Notes: generated by a model from the sequence alone, not told the origin. A DNA stretch of 64,000 bases from JAYYPW01 sp036128855 (GCA_036128855.1 JAYYPW010000002.1:1-64000); one strand, 5' to 3'. Positions 8,340-18,112 are shown, counted from the first letter of the stretch. Numbers and translations: made by a program.

Positions 8340-10148
8340 CTACCCTGTTTTTTCGGTATCCAACGCGTGTGTTCGTTTTAAGCCCAATTCTTTCAATGCA
8401 GCCACATCAAGGGCACTAGGTGCTTTAGTCAACGGACAACTAGCATTTTGTGTTTTTGGAAATGCAATAACTTCACGTATTGAAGACTTTTCTAGTAGTA
8501 GCATCATAAGCCTATCCATACCAAAAGCAATACCGGCATGTGGTGGCGCTCCGTATTGTAGAGCTTGAAGTAAATGGCCAAATTTTTCATTAGCTTTATC
8601 CAGGTCTAAACCGAGTGTCTTAAAAGCAGCTAGCTGCATTTTATAATCATGAATACGGCATGACCCTCCTGCAATTTCAAAACCATTAAGTACTAAATCG
8701 TAGGCCTTTGCTGTCATTTCTGCATAATTAGTACGCAAGTCATCAATTGATTGTGCTTTTGGTGCAGTAAATGGATGGTGACAAGACTTCCAAACAGTCT
8801 TTCCTACAATAGTTTCATCTTTTTCAAATAATGGAAAGTCTACAATCCAAACAGGCGCCCATTTTTTACAAAGCAAAGATAGGTCTTCTGCGATTGTTCG
8901 CCGTAAAATATCCATAGATTGATTAACAACTTTATCAGGGCCTGCCCCGAAAAATAACAAATCCCCTTCTTTTACTTCACAAAGCTCTAGAATGCGGTCT
9001 ATGATTTCAGGCTGTAAAAATTTGACAATTGGAGACTGTAAACCTGAGTGGTCTTTTGTATGGTTTATTTTTATATAAGCCAAACCTTTTGCACCATGAC
9101 GACCGACAAGTTGTGTATAATCGTCGATTTGCTTACGAGATAACTGCGTACCGCCTGGAACACGCATAGCAACAACTCTATGATCTGGCCTTTCTGCTGG
9201 CACTTTAAAAACATCAAACCCACAGTCCTTACAAACTGATTCTAAGGGGACTAAAAAAAGAGGGTTACGAAGATCTGGCTTGTCTGTGCCATACCTTTGC
9301 ATAGCCTCTTGAAAGCGCATAGTTGGAATCTCACCTAAGTCTTCTTTAAATACTTGAGAGAAAACAGCCTTGATCGCATCACCAGCAAGTGTAATAACAT
9401 CTTTCTGGTCTACAAATGCCATTTCAATATCTAACTGAGTGAACTCTGGCTGTCTATCTGCACGCAAATCCTCATCACGGAAGCACTTAACTACTTGGTA
9501 GTATTTTTCTACTCCACCCATCACTAAGATTTGCTTAAACTGCTGAGGAGATTGCTGTAAGGCAAAGCCATAGCCAGACTGCGTACGGCTCGGAACTAAA
9601 TACTCTCTGGCTCCTTCTGGAGTCGGTTTAGTCAAAACAGGTGTCTCTATTTCCAAAAAGTCATTTTTTTCAAGAAAACTTCGTAACACCGACATTACCT
9701 GTGCTCGGCATTTAAGCATATTTTTGATAGATTCTCTGCGCAGGTCTAAAAAACGGTATTGTAAACGCACTTCTTCACCAGACTGCGTAGAAGATTGTTC
9801 ATCAATCGGAAAAGGTAGTGGCAGTGATTTACTTAAAATCACTAAGTTTTCAACACGCAGTTCATATTCACCTGTCGATAAACCTTGGTTTTCTGTACCT
9901 TGAGGACGGAGTTGACATACCCCTTCGACCTGTATTACGAATTCGGCGCGTAGTCCTTCGGCAAGTGTGAAAATAGATTTGTTATCGTCTGGGTTGATTA
10001 CAAGTTGGCAAAAACCATGCATATCGCGAAGGTCTACAAAAATAACTCCACCGTGATCACGGCAACGATGCACCCAACCAGATAGCTGAAGTTTTTGACC
10101 TAGATTTTTTTCTTTAACATCACTAGTATAAAAAGTCCTATAAAACAT
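8340..10148 (-). CDS. aspS: Aspartyl-tRNA synthetase, probably non-discriminating
   Basis: This 602-residue protein is a bacterial-type class II synthetase. It has an N-terminal anticodon-binding OB fold (about residues 1-110), motif 2 around FRDEDLRADRQPEFTQLD, an inserted GAD domain in the middle, and motif 3 GIAFGMDRLMML near the end. It charges tRNA-Asp. In the OB fold it has His32 (RDHGG) and Gly84 (PQGTEN). As I recall, these two positions are His and Gly in non-discriminating enzymes such as that of Pseudomonas aeruginosa. The enzyme may therefore also make Asp-tRNA-Asn for amidation by GatCAB. It sits between the DUF502 gene and yebC, the usual gammaproteobacterial order. Confidence 0.96.
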   Translation of the reverse strand: MFYRTFYTSDVKEKNLGQKLQLSGWVHRCRDHGGVIFVDLRDMHGFCQLVINPDDNKSIFTLAEGLRAEFVIQVEGVCQLRPQGTENQGLSTGEYELRVENLVILSKSLPLPFPIDEQSSTQSGEEVRLQYRFLDLRRESIKNMLKCRAQVMSVLRSFLEKNDFLEIETPVLTKPTPEGAREYLVPSRTQSGYGFALQQSPQQFKQILVMGGVEKYYQVVKCFRDEDLRADRQPEFTQLDIEMAFVDQKDVITLAGDAIKAVFSQVFKEDLGEIPTMRFQEAMQRYGTDKPDLRNPLFLVPLESVCKDCGFDVFKVPAERPDHRVVAMRVPGGTQLSRKQIDDYTQLVGRHGAKGLAYIKINHTKDHSGLQSPIVKFLQPEIIDRILELCEVKEGDLLFFGAGPDKVVNQSMDILRRTIAEDLSLLCKKWAPVWIVDFPLFEKDETIVGKTVWKSCHHPFTAPKAQSIDDLRTNYAEMTAKAYDLVLNGFEIAGGSCRIHDYKMQLAAFKTLGLDLDKANEKFGHLLQALQYGAPPHAGIAFGMDRLMMLLLEKSSIREVIAFPKTQNASCPLTKAPSALDVAALKELGLKRTHALDTEKTG

Positions 10149-10161
10149 TTTATCTCCTTTT

Positions 10162-10770
10162 CTAATCTTTTATCTGTTTCTCAGGAAAACGAAGCTCACT
10201 CACAGAACCTATTGAAATAACGAATTTTATCGCATCATCAACACTCATATTCACATAGTGAACATCAGCCTCAGGGACTAATAGGATAAACCCAGAGGTT
10301 GGGTTTGGCGTAGTGGGTACAAATAAGGTAAGCATTGGCGTGGTAAATGGTCCCTCTGGTTCTTTCTTGTTGGTCACAAATGCTAGACTCCACGAGTCAA
10401 GCCGTGGATATTGCACTAAAACGACATCTTGAAATGCTTTATTTGTCGTAAATATGACTTGTAGTGACTGCTTAACACCATAGTAAATACTTCGTACTAA
10501 TGGTATTTGTGAAAGCAATAGCTCCCAACGTGATACTACCCACTTACCAAAGACATTTGCAGCTAACAGCCCGGTTAGAAAGATCAAAATAAAAGAAACA
10601 ACTAAGCCTAAGCCAGGTATTTTAAAACCCAATACAACGTAAGGCCTATATGCCTCTGGTAGAAGAGTGAAAATGCTATCGCCAAAATTCAGAATAATGC
10701 GCACTATAAAAAGTGTAATCAAAATGGGTATCCAAACTAAAATACCTGTAATAAAGTATTTACGAATCAT
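10162..10770 (-). CDS. DUF502 inner-membrane protein
   Basis: The protein has 202 residues. It has two membrane segments (about residues 5-27 and 50-75) and the conserved IPLVRSIYYGVKQ motif after the second, followed by a hydrophilic C-terminal domain with TPNPTSGF. These are the hallmarks of DUF502, a family found in many bacteria and in plant organelles with no settled biochemical role. It lies 13 bases upstream of aspS and 10 bases downstream of the zinc-ribbon gene, in the conserved order fmdB-DUF502-aspS-yebC. Confidence 0.9.
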   Translation of the reverse strand: MIRKYFITGILVWIPILITLFIVRIILNFGDSIFTLLPEAYRPYVVLGFKIPGLGLVVSFILIFLTGLLAANVFGKWVVSRWELLLSQIPLVRSIYYGVKQSLQVIFTTNKAFQDVVLVQYPRLDSWSLAFVTNKKEPEGPFTTPMLTLFVPTTPNPTSGFILLVPEADVHYVNMSVDDAIKFVISIGSVSELRFPEKQIKD

Positions 10771-10780
10771 ATACCTGCCC

Positions 10781-10996
10781 TTATTTAGTCTCGGCTTGAG
10801 TAGTGGACTGCTTTGGTGAAGTCTCGTAAGAATCTCTTGCCCATCCAGAACCTCGCAGCTGAAAGTTAGTCTGAGAGATAAGTTTAGTCACCTCAGTGCT
10901 CGAACAGAAGATGCACGAATGGGTTTTCTGTCCAATTTTCACTAATTGTTCAAATGTAGAAGCGCAGGCTGTGCAATGAAATTCGTAAATTGGCAT
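10781..10996 (-). CDS. FmdB-type small zinc-ribbon protein
   Basis: The protein has 71 residues. It starts MPIYEFHCTACASTFEQLV and has two CxxC pairs, C8-C11 and C28-C31, that would bind one zinc ion. A short charged tail rich in Gln, Ser and Thr follows. The family (FmdB/CxxC_CxxC_SSSS) was named after a regulator of formamidase genes, but most members have no known role. It is the first gene of the minus-strand group that continues through aspS and yebC, and its start is divergent from fis. Confidence 0.9.
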   Translation of the reverse strand: MPIYEFHCTACASTFEQLVKIGQKTHSCIFCSSTEVTKLISQTNFQLRGSGWARDSYETSPKQSTTQAETK

Positions 10997-11067
10997 AAAT
11001 TACCATACAAAACAATTGTGCATTGTACCCGAAGGAACTATAAACTGCAACGGATATAAAGGCTTAC

Positions 11068-11096
11068 TTGAGTAAATGCGGCAGATAGCATATAAT
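11068..11096 (+). promoter_or_regulatory. Sigma-70 promoter for fis
   Basis: TTGAGT (11068-11073), 17 bases, and TATAAT (11091-11096) place the transcript start near 11103. This excludes the in-frame ATG at 11096, which lies in the -10 box, and supports the ATG at 11120. Confidence 0.65.
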
Positions 11097-11119
11097 TGCA
11101 TTTTTATATCTATCAAGTC

Positions 11120-11356
11120 ATGTCTGAAACAAAGAACATAAAAGAGCTTATCAACCAAGTTCTTGAAATATATCTTGATACAGACCATGGGTACGAGCCG
11201 ACTAACCTATACCAAATTATGGTAGCAGAGATAGAGAAACCTTTATTTGAAAATATAATGGTACACACCAAAGGCAATTTGAGTAAAGCCGCGCAAATAC
11301 TTGGTTTAAGTAGAACAACATTACGTAAGAAACTCCACGAGCTTTCCATTAAATAG
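11120..11356 (+). CDS. fis: Fis-family nucleoid protein
   Basis: The protein has 78 residues from the ATG at 11120. The C-terminal half has the Fis helix-turn-helix: NLSKAAQILGLSRTTLRKKL. It is shorter than E. coli Fis (98 residues) because the N-terminal beta-hairpin arm is reduced, so the arm that contacts Hin/Gin recombinases may be missing. Fis bends DNA and regulates rRNA and growth-phase genes as a dimer. It is divergent from the fmdB-aspS operon and its start is fixed by the promoter at 11068-11096. In many gammaproteobacteria fis follows dusB, but no dusB is present here. Confidence 0.9.
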   Translation: MSETKNIKELINQVLEIYLDTDHGYEPTNLYQIMVAEIEKPLFENIMVHTKGNLSKAAQILGLSRTTLRKKLHELSIK

Positions 11357-11444
11357 CTAAATTTATTGACTTTTTTAACAACTTAAGCAAAATTTAAGTT
11401 TATTTTGATAAAATTAGCTTAAATCAGTACATTCAAGAATTGTC

Positions 11445-11984
11445 ATGAACACACAAAAATCAGAATTTAGTCAAGAAATTTGCGGAATACTTGATGAATT
11501 TAAAAGAATTTACCGCTCTAATAAACCTAACTACCAAAGCGCCAACCTTAGCTTGGAAGACTTTGATATCAGTAGAAAAGAAATACGCACATACAGTGAT
11601 AAACAACTGTTTCAAGTAATTCAAAAAATGATCGTTAAATTGAATAAAATCCTTGCAACTCCTGCAACAAGACTATACAACCATGCCGGCTTAAGAGAAT
11701 TTGTATTCGAGCTAGAGAAAACACTCAAGAGCTACAAAGTTGATAACATAAACGCTATTCATGTTGGTAGAACAGCTGCACGTATCCAAGTAAATGTGAT
11801 ACAAATGCTCAGCCAAATTATACAAAAACCAAGTAACACACTTGAAAACGACATGCTACAACAAATTAAGAAACTCAACCACCTCCAACACGAAGAGACC
11901 ATGAAACAATTATCTGTTTCCTTCAATAGCCTAAGAGACCACAATCTTCAGCTTTATTCGCGCATACAAGACGTTATTAGGTAA
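11445..11984 (+). CDS. Hypothetical helical protein
   Basis: I do not recognise this 179-residue protein. It has no signal peptide or membrane segment and is predicted mostly helical, rich in Gln, Lys, Leu and Asn. A heptad-like stretch near residues 130-175 (QQIKKLNHLQHEE onward) could form a coiled coil. It starts at an ATG 88 bases after fis. An AT-rich inverted repeat (AACTTAA / TTTAAGTT) just after fis may be a weak terminator. The gene is followed 92 bases later by another orphan on the same strand. The two may be species-specific. Confidence 0.6.
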   Translation: MNTQKSEFSQEICGILDEFKRIYRSNKPNYQSANLSLEDFDISRKEIRTYSDKQLFQVIQKMIVKLNKILATPATRLYNHAGLREFVFELEKTLKSYKVDNINAIHVGRTAARIQVNVIQMLSQIIQKPSNTLENDMLQQIKKLNHLQHEETMKQLSVSFNSLRDHNLQLYSRIQDVIR

Positions 11985-12076
11985 TAAAAGCATAAAAAAC
12001 GGTTAATCCTTGACAAAAACAACAGTTGTTTTTAAGCTGATCTCATTGTGACTTTATTCAGACCACAAGGACTCTT

Positions 12077-13270
12077 ATGCTCTACACTGTGTTAAATATT
12101 TCATGCAACGAAAGTACACTTGAAAAAAATATTTTCTCTTCTCTCCAAAAAAAATTACAGCTTCAAGCATTACAACTAGGTGTAGAACTAGAATTTCAAT
12201 CCATTATCTATGAGGATGAGATTCAAGTGGAAATGTATAAAAATCCTATTATTATTTTCGTTGGCGACCATAGCATTGATAAAATAAAAAAAATAAACGA
12301 AAAAACCAACACATATAAATGTATTATATGGATCAGCACCTATAGCACTTCGGAAGAAAACTATAAGATATTGATGAACAATGTAGACATTCTAATCAAA
12401 CCCAAACAAACACCTAGCAGCATAGTATACAACGGCAAAGCAAAAGAGATACAAACCACTTTTGTACCTTTTGACATTGATACAGAGAAACTCAAAGAAT
12501 TAAGCCAAACAAGTACCTATCAAGACATAGAGCAACAGACTCACGTGATGTCACTACCAAAAAAGACATGCTGGAGATTTCTCTTTACCCCAAAAAAACC
12601 TACCGCTATCGCGGCGTTACTCGGGGGATCATCACTGAGTAACAGCCCATTCAACTCGCAAAGCGCATGGGATATGGCTAAAAAAATCACCACCCGCTGG
12701 CCTAGCTGCTACGTTATAGTAATTACGGACGTCCACACACCTGCAGATAGTAGAAATTCATTCACCCAAGCACTAGAACGTTTTAAGAAACCGTATATTC
12801 TATACGATCAGAGTAAACTTGAAAATATCCTTGCATATATTGCACACGAACGTGGTGAAATCGTACTTACCGAAGAGTGTTTATGGAAATTGTCAATCAC
12901 CACAAATGTCGATTATGTATCAGACCCAAATGATTGTAAAACTCACGCAACTAGCAATCCACTTCACGATGAAGAAGAAATCCGGTTTGATCTAATAAAG
13001 GAAGAGTCTGAACCACAACTCTCCCACCCTTCGACAACCTCTCAACGCGATACCATCACCCCCTATATCCATATCAACCCTAAGGGAGACCCTCATTGCA
13101 AACAATTTGCAATTTCCTTAGCACAAAATGAACACGCCAGCATGCTAGAGAGCCAAGCTTTATCATTAAACACTACAAAGACCCATGCACCGAATGACCC
13201 TCTAGAAAATTTACTAAATATGGCTGCGGAATATTTCCCTATAGAGAAAGAACTCATTGCTTCCATGTGA
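12077..13270 (+). CDS. Hypothetical protein, faint resemblance to ELM1-type glycosyltransferases
   Basis: The protein has 397 residues, is soluble, and has no clear signal peptide. Two alternating alpha/beta halves are suggested. The first has NPIIIFVGDHSIDKIKKI and CIIWIS...NVDILIKP. The second has AIAALLGGSS, a CYVIVITDVHTP strand, and EIVLTEECLWKL. This layout recalls the ELM1/DUF1022 fold with its LIGG and TeDS elements, but the key residues are only partly matched, so the link is weak. The last 100 residues look disordered and include an Asp/Glu cluster. It may be a GT-B-like enzyme or an unrelated Rossmann-type protein. No partner genes help to decide. Confidence 0.5.
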   Translation: MLYTVLNISCNESTLEKNIFSSLQKKLQLQALQLGVELEFQSIIYEDEIQVEMYKNPIIIFVGDHSIDKIKKINEKTNTYKCIIWISTYSTSEENYKILMNNVDILIKPKQTPSSIVYNGKAKEIQTTFVPFDIDTEKLKELSQTSTYQDIEQQTHVMSLPKKTCWRFLFTPKKPTAIAALLGGSSLSNSPFNSQSAWDMAKKITTRWPSCYVIVITDVHTPADSRNSFTQALERFKKPYILYDQSKLENILAYIAHERGEIVLTEECLWKLSITTNVDYVSDPNDCKTHATSNPLHDEEEIRFDLIKEESEPQLSHPSTTSQRDTITPYIHINPKGDPHCKQFAISLAQNEHASMLESQALSLNTTKTHAPNDPLENLLNMAAEYFPIEKELIASM

Positions 13271-13564
13271 AAATGATAGACCAATAAAAAGTCCTATCTA
13301 AAAAACCCTGTCATCACATAACTTTAGTGCAAATTTTAGTCCAAGTAGCCATATTGAATCGGTTTAGCTAGAGAGAAAGGTTGGACAACTATTGGCCATA
13401 AAATATAGTAAAACACAAGCTGTAACAACCCTACTCATTATCGTGATGTTTCAACATGCCCCTGCATTTCCAAGATTAAAACGCAACCCTCTAGCACAAC
13501 CCTAAAACTATGGCTCATCACACATACTTATAAATGAATAACGAATCCTCTAAAAATTAATCCG
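13271..13564. other. Intergenic region with a possible tiny ORF
   Basis: There is no clear gene in this 294-base gap. One stretch on the plus strand near 13390-13505 reads as a short hydrophobic peptide (KTQAVTTLLIIVMFQHAPAF and a basic end) and could start at a TTG, but the support is poor. No terminator or tRNA was seen. Confidence 0.3.
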
Positions 13565-15154
13565 CTAGCTATGACGATTAGTTCGATTATTTCGAGTACG
13601 CTGCAAATCAGAGGATAACGGCCTAGCTTTCACAGGTAGATAGTTAGGTTTCATATTACTTTGTTTGACTTTAATTTGCGCAGCAACATCACCTTGCTTT
13701 GCGTTTACTGGTTGCACGTTGACAGGTTTTACGGATAAGTCTTTAGCAGTTTTTTTAAGATTAACGTAGTCTTTTATTGTCATATAATCGTTAATCCCTG
13801 GTAATATATTACCATGAAAAGACAGGTCAAAAAGATGAGAAGAAAAACGTGGATCAAATTGAGTATTATCAAAAAGTATAGGATTAGAAAATAAGGCTTC
13901 TCGTTTCGCAGGAGGTAGAAGTTTCATAAAGTCTCCCGCTCCTATATTTGGATGATTAGCGACCATACTATCCCAACTAGGTATGTAATTTTGATCTTGG
14001 TTTATTCTGTATAGCTCAGCATAATCGGTAAAAGTATAGTTCCTATTTTCAATGGAATGACCTACCTTCCATGCGGAAAAATCTGATTGCTTTAATACAG
14101 TAGGAGGATGCTGTATTACGGGTAAAGAGTCCATAATCACACTATGATCAAAATCATCAGGTATTATTAGCAACCGCAAATTACGACAACCTAGAAATAC
14201 ATCCATACCATAGCTTGTCACACTATTAGGAATGCTAACAAATTGCAGCTGCTCACAAAACTCAAAGGCCCGTGTAGATAGAAAATACAAGCTAGCCGGC
14301 AACTCTACTGAGGTAAGTTTGTCGCAATGGGAAAACGCAGAGAAACCAATTATTGACAAATTCCTACCAAATTTTATACTCTCCAGTGCCTCACAACCAC
14401 AAAAAGCATATGCACCTATCTGTATAAGACTATTCGGGAAATATATATCTTTTAGACCACAGCCAGAAAATGCATAGTCGTATATATTTATCAACTTGTG
14501 TGGCAAATCAATAGTCTTTAGCCGAGAACAACCTACAAATGCATGACGTTGGATATCAAATAAATCTTCAGGCAAACTAATTTCTTGTAAATTAGCACAG
14601 TAGGAAAAACACGAAACCGGCAGAACTCTAAGCCCACTTGGACAAGAGACCTGGGAAAGATTACTACAGTACGAGAAAGCAGAAGGATGTATTGTTTGTA
14701 ACCCACTTGGTAAATCGACTTTTTGTAAACCATCACATAATCTAAAGGCAGAAGGACCGATTACAGACAACCCCGTGGGTAAATCCACTTGTTTTAGTCT
14801 CTTACAACCACTAAAAGAAAATGCCCCTATTCTAGTCAGAGAATCGGGTAAAGATAATTTTTTCAATCTTTCACAATGTATAAATGCGTAATCTTCTATC
14901 GTTATTAGGCTATCTTGTGGAAAAATGATTGTAGTCATTTGGTTGCAATCTTCAAATGCCCTATATCTTATAGTCTCGACACCCTCAGATATCTCCAGGC
15001 TACGAATACCACTCTTTATACCTGATGAAATTTTTTCTGTTACATAGGTTTTCTCACCGTCTACTACCAAATGCCCAGAAACAGACGCCTTTAGCTTTTT
15101 CAACTTTCTTGTTAATCCTCGAAATTTACCCATATTCAACTCATAAATTATCAT
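13565..15154 (-). CDS. BspA-like leucine-rich-repeat (LRR_5) protein with family-specific C-terminal domain
   Basis: The protein has 529 residues. About residues 45-345 hold around a dozen 23-residue repeats of the type C..L..I.LP..L..IG..AF..C, which is the LRR_5/BspA repeat (PF13306 type). A conserved C-terminal module follows (about 365-480), with TDYAELYR, PSWDSM, DFMKLLPPAKREALF and YMTIKDYVNL..TAKDL. The last 50 residues are basic and disordered. No signal peptide is evident. LRR_5 proteins in other organisms mediate surface binding, and in intracellular bacteria LRR proteins are often effectors. ATG 15133 (MGKFRG) is an alternative start. It lies next to four related genes in this window. 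Confidence 0.8.
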   Translation of the reverse strand: MIIYELNMGKFRGLTRKLKKLKASVSGHLVVDGEKTYVTEKISSGIKSGIRSLEISEGVETIRYRAFEDCNQMTTIIFPQDSLITIEDYAFIHCERLKKLSLPDSLTRIGAFSFSGCKRLKQVDLPTGLSVIGPSAFRLCDGLQKVDLPSGLQTIHPSAFSYCSNLSQVSCPSGLRVLPVSCFSYCANLQEISLPEDLFDIQRHAFVGCSRLKTIDLPHKLINIYDYAFSGCGLKDIYFPNSLIQIGAYAFCGCEALESIKFGRNLSIIGFSAFSHCDKLTSVELPASLYFLSTRAFEFCEQLQFVSIPNSVTSYGMDVFLGCRNLRLLIIPDDFDHSVIMDSLPVIQHPPTVLKQSDFSAWKVGHSIENRNYTFTDYAELYRINQDQNYIPSWDSMVANHPNIGAGDFMKLLPPAKREALFSNPILFDNTQFDPRFSSHLFDLSFHGNILPGINDYMTIKDYVNLKKTAKDLSVKPVNVQPVNAKQGDVAAQIKVKQSNMKPNYLPVKARPLSSDLQRTRNNRTNRHS

Positions 15155-15250
15155 TCTTACTTATATTCATAGTACAAATACTACAAAGAAACTATTTTTT
15201 CTCTTATTTCATAAAATTAGAATAAAAACACCACACCTTTATCACGTGTA

Positions 15251-16687
15251 CTATTTTTGGCGTGGTTTTGAAGTTTTGTCATTAGCAGGAAGTTTAGAAG
15301 ATCTCTCCCGCACAACGCTATTACTTGGTGATGCATTAAAAAGAGAAGGTGTTTTAGCCTTAGAACCTTTGCTTGTTATAAGCTTACCATCTTTTTGTTT
15401 AGTAGACTCTTTGCTATTATCGAAGCCTGAGGTCCGCGTAAAAGATGCATCGTTTGCTGCAGTAGATTTTTTATGAGCCAGATTCAGTACATTTGATGAA
15501 GTGCTCTCTACAGCAGTAGCGTTATCTAAAGGTGCTTTAGGAAAAAAAATTACTTTACGACTTTCATCCCATAAGGCTGCGTAAGTAGCAATAGTGTAAA
15601 ATCTATTAAAATGCGGTAACTGACGAATTTTTTCATCTTTGCCAGAAAGATGCAGCATCGGTAAATCAATGTGCGGAAAATGGCTAGCCGGATAATACGA
15701 CAACATATTATGAGGAAACACAAAAGCACGTTTAGCTACAGGAGTAATACGCATTAGATCCTCCATCAGTATATCCGGGTGACGTGCCCGCAAAATCGAC
15801 CAGCTACACACATAGTCAGTCCGTCGGGATAAGTTATATAACATCGCAAGGTCTCTATTACTATAACCAGAATTAGTAAGCTTCATTCTATCAATCCAAG
15901 TCTTAAAGCTGTGAATCGTACACACTGTAACATGCATAGAACGCTCATTGGCCGCAAACATAGGATCGAATACACTGAGTAAAGGCAGAGGATCAGGTAA
16001 AACGAGTAAATCTACTGCAACACAGCCATCCAAAGCGAAATAATCGATATGACAATCTTCGTTTTCAATAATCAACGCTCTCAATTTTGCACATCGATAA
16101 AAAGCACTTGAATCTATTTGACTTACGTTTTGTAAAAATGGCAAGTTAACCAAACTCTCACAATAGGCAAAAGCAAACTGCCCGATTTTCTCGAGTGATT
16201 TTGAAAAAGATACGTCCACAAGGCTGGTACAACGGAAAAAAACGAAGGGCTCTATTGATTTTACATTATCTGGAATACGCAAAGTATGGATTCTTGCACA
16301 ATCATGAAAAAGGCCTCGCGGTAACGACTCTAACGCGCGAGATAAATGCACTAATTCTATATTTGGTGGCATAATAAACTCTCCTAAACTTACCACCGTA
16401 TCTGGCATATGTAATGATTTTAGGGCGTAGCAATTCCTAAATGCACGTTCGCCTATAAATTCCAGCCCATCCTGCATATGCACCTTTACTAAATTACGAC
16501 AAGAGATAAATGCCATTTTTTCAATAGTTTTCAAGGTAGATGGTAAAGTTACTTCCTCAATAGTCAAATCCGAAACCATATCACTCGTTAGCTGAGTAAG
16601 GCCTTCATGAAATATAATATGTTTTGGGTTATTTGGATCGTAAGTATACATTGCGAGAACATGATTAACTTCGCAAGCGTATAGCAC
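15251..16687 (-). CDS. BspA-like leucine-rich-repeat (LRR_5) protein
   Basis: The protein has 478 residues. LRR_5 repeats cover about residues 30-265, with typical IG..AF..C..L units. The C-terminal module shared with the neighbouring LRR genes follows, with NRDLAMLYNLSRR, CSWSILRARHPDI, DLMRITPVAKRAFVFP and a final FYTIATYAALW. A Ser/Lys-rich tail ends the protein. No signal peptide is evident. The ATG at 16651 (MYTYDP) is another possible start, and the sequence before it does not look like a repeat. It lies 96 bases upstream of the other minus-strand LRR gene, and the next gene upstream is divergent, with a 226-base AT-rich spacer between them. Confidence 0.78.
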   Translation of the reverse strand: MLYACEVNHVLAMYTYDPNNPKHIIFHEGLTQLTSDMVSDLTIEEVTLPSTLKTIEKMAFISCRNLVKVHMQDGLEFIGERAFRNCYALKSLHMPDTVVSLGEFIMPPNIELVHLSRALESLPRGLFHDCARIHTLRIPDNVKSIEPFVFFRCTSLVDVSFSKSLEKIGQFAFAYCESLVNLPFLQNVSQIDSSAFYRCAKLRALIIENEDCHIDYFALDGCVAVDLLVLPDPLPLLSVFDPMFAANERSMHVTVCTIHSFKTWIDRMKLTNSGYSNRDLAMLYNLSRRTDYVCSWSILRARHPDILMEDLMRITPVAKRAFVFPHNMLSYYPASHFPHIDLPMLHLSGKDEKIRQLPHFNRFYTIATYAALWDESRKVIFFPKAPLDNATAVESTSSNVLNLAHKKSTAANDASFTRTSGFDNSKESTKQKDGKLITSKGSKAKTPSLFNASPSNSVVRERSSKLPANDKTSKPRQK

Positions 16688-16913
16688 AAGAAATAATTAA
16701 AATCTGATATATTTTATGTAAATTGTTATATATGGCCAAATTTTATTATCCTCTGGACTTACATAACCTACATTTTTATATATAGCTAGATATAAACTAA
16801 TTTCCATAACAATTAACATGACAAGGTCATTTAATTTGTAATTCCTCATAAAATAGCAGCATCATATCGATATGTTGACTATAATATTTTTATATAATAT
16901 TAAAATTAAAACT

Positions 16914-17945
16914 ATGAGAAAAACATATGAATTTCACCTTGATATCCCAGAGGGTATTAAACACGTCACTGAAGATTTAGTGCCCAAAGAGGTCACATCA
17001 GTAAGTCTGCCAAAAAGCTGTGAGGCCATAGGTGATAAGGCATTTCAAGGCCGCACGAGACTACATACTGTTAAGCTGTCATCTGCATTAGAATTTATTG
17101 GTGAGCAAGCTTTTGCACACTGTGAAAACCTAGTGAGCATAGATCTTTCTTTGGGCGTAAAAACTATAGGTTTCTATGCATTTACACAGTGTAAAAAGCT
17201 TAGAAACATCTTTTTGATGCATGATAAGCAAGACACTAATTTAAGTGGCAACTTTAAAAATAGCGATTGTTCGTTGGTAAGCCTAGACTGGGGTGTCTTT
17301 GATGGTTGTTCTAACTTAGAATGGCTGGCGTTACCTAAAGATTTTGAAGCGTTAGGGCATCGCGTTTTTACTGACTGTTCGAGCTTGGACTTGTTTATTG
17401 TACCTGATGATATGGTTTCAACGGAAGAAAAAATACAAGCGCTAAAATTAATTGGAAAGCATCATTTTGCCATTTCTGAGGAACACAAAATAAAATCCCG
17501 CGCACATGTCATACACCAAACAGAGTTTTTAAACTGGAAAAAAAATACTAATATTGCTACTCGTGCATACTCTATGGCAGAGTTTGTATTTTTATACCGT
17601 TTAGCCAATATGGATCATGTAAGACCATCGATGGATTTTTTAATTCATGAATATCCCCACTTATTGGTGCAAGACCTAGCCGCTTTAACACCTGAGAATA
17701 AACGCTCTCTCTTACCAAACTCAGTATGGCAAGATTATGGTGTTGGCCATGGAAAACAATGGGATAAAAGCATGAACTGTAAATTTTTCAAAGGCCGCAT
17801 GGTAGATGCTTTTCCCACCTATTTAGATTTGCGTTCATATCTTAACCTTCGCTTGACTGCAAATTCCTCGACCTTTGGTTCTGATCTACAAAGCAATAAT
17901 AAAACATCGACTGGGTTGTCAAATGGTAGACGTCCTTTGAAGTAA
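16914..17945 (+). CDS. BspA-like leucine-rich-repeat (LRR_5) protein, short form
   Basis: The protein has 343 residues from the ATG at 16914. Starting at 16872 would add an Ile/Lys-rich stretch that the paralog lacks. About four LRR_5 repeats (residues 20-165) precede the shared C-terminal module: YSMAEFVFLYRL, PSMDFLIHEYP, VQDLAALTPENKRSLLP and a final DLRSYLNLR. It is closest to the LRR gene at 22865-23893: both have GI/GV..VTE..VPK..TSV.LPK.C..IGD.AF at the start and a long insert before the VF.GC repeat. It is the only LRR gene of the group on the plus strand. Function unknown, host interaction inferred. Confidence 0.78.
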   Translation: MRKTYEFHLDIPEGIKHVTEDLVPKEVTSVSLPKSCEAIGDKAFQGRTRLHTVKLSSALEFIGEQAFAHCENLVSIDLSLGVKTIGFYAFTQCKKLRNIFLMHDKQDTNLSGNFKNSDCSLVSLDWGVFDGCSNLEWLALPKDFEALGHRVFTDCSSLDLFIVPDDMVSTEEKIQALKLIGKHHFAISEEHKIKSRAHVIHQTEFLNWKKNTNIATRAYSMAEFVFLYRLANMDHVRPSMDFLIHEYPHLLVQDLAALTPENKRSLLPNSVWQDYGVGHGKQWDKSMNCKFFKGRMVDAFPTYLDLRSYLNLRLTANSSTFGSDLQSNNKTSTGLSNGRRPLK

Positions 17946-18112
17946 GGCAACCGTGACCTGGGTAAGAACATAATGCGTCCTGAGATTTGGTTGTGCTTTT
18001 ACTGTCTTTAAACAACCACTACATCTGTGATTAGCACATTTTTTAGATACGTGCCTTATGTCGTTAGGTGGAATATTTTACAAACTCTCGTTTCTTCAAA
18101 AATTATAGAACT

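Noticed and set aside
11096..11119. Fis starting at ATG 11096
   Set aside because: This ATG lies within the -10 box of a good promoter, and the extra residues do not fit the family.
12010..12038. Promoter for the gene at 12077 (TTGACA with TAAGCT)
   Set aside because: The -35 is perfect but the -10 matches only three of six bases. A short inverted repeat in the spacer confuses the reading.
13565..15154. LRR proteins as internalin-type surface proteins
   Set aside because: No signal peptide or cell-wall anchor is visible, and the repeats are of the LRR_5/BspA type.
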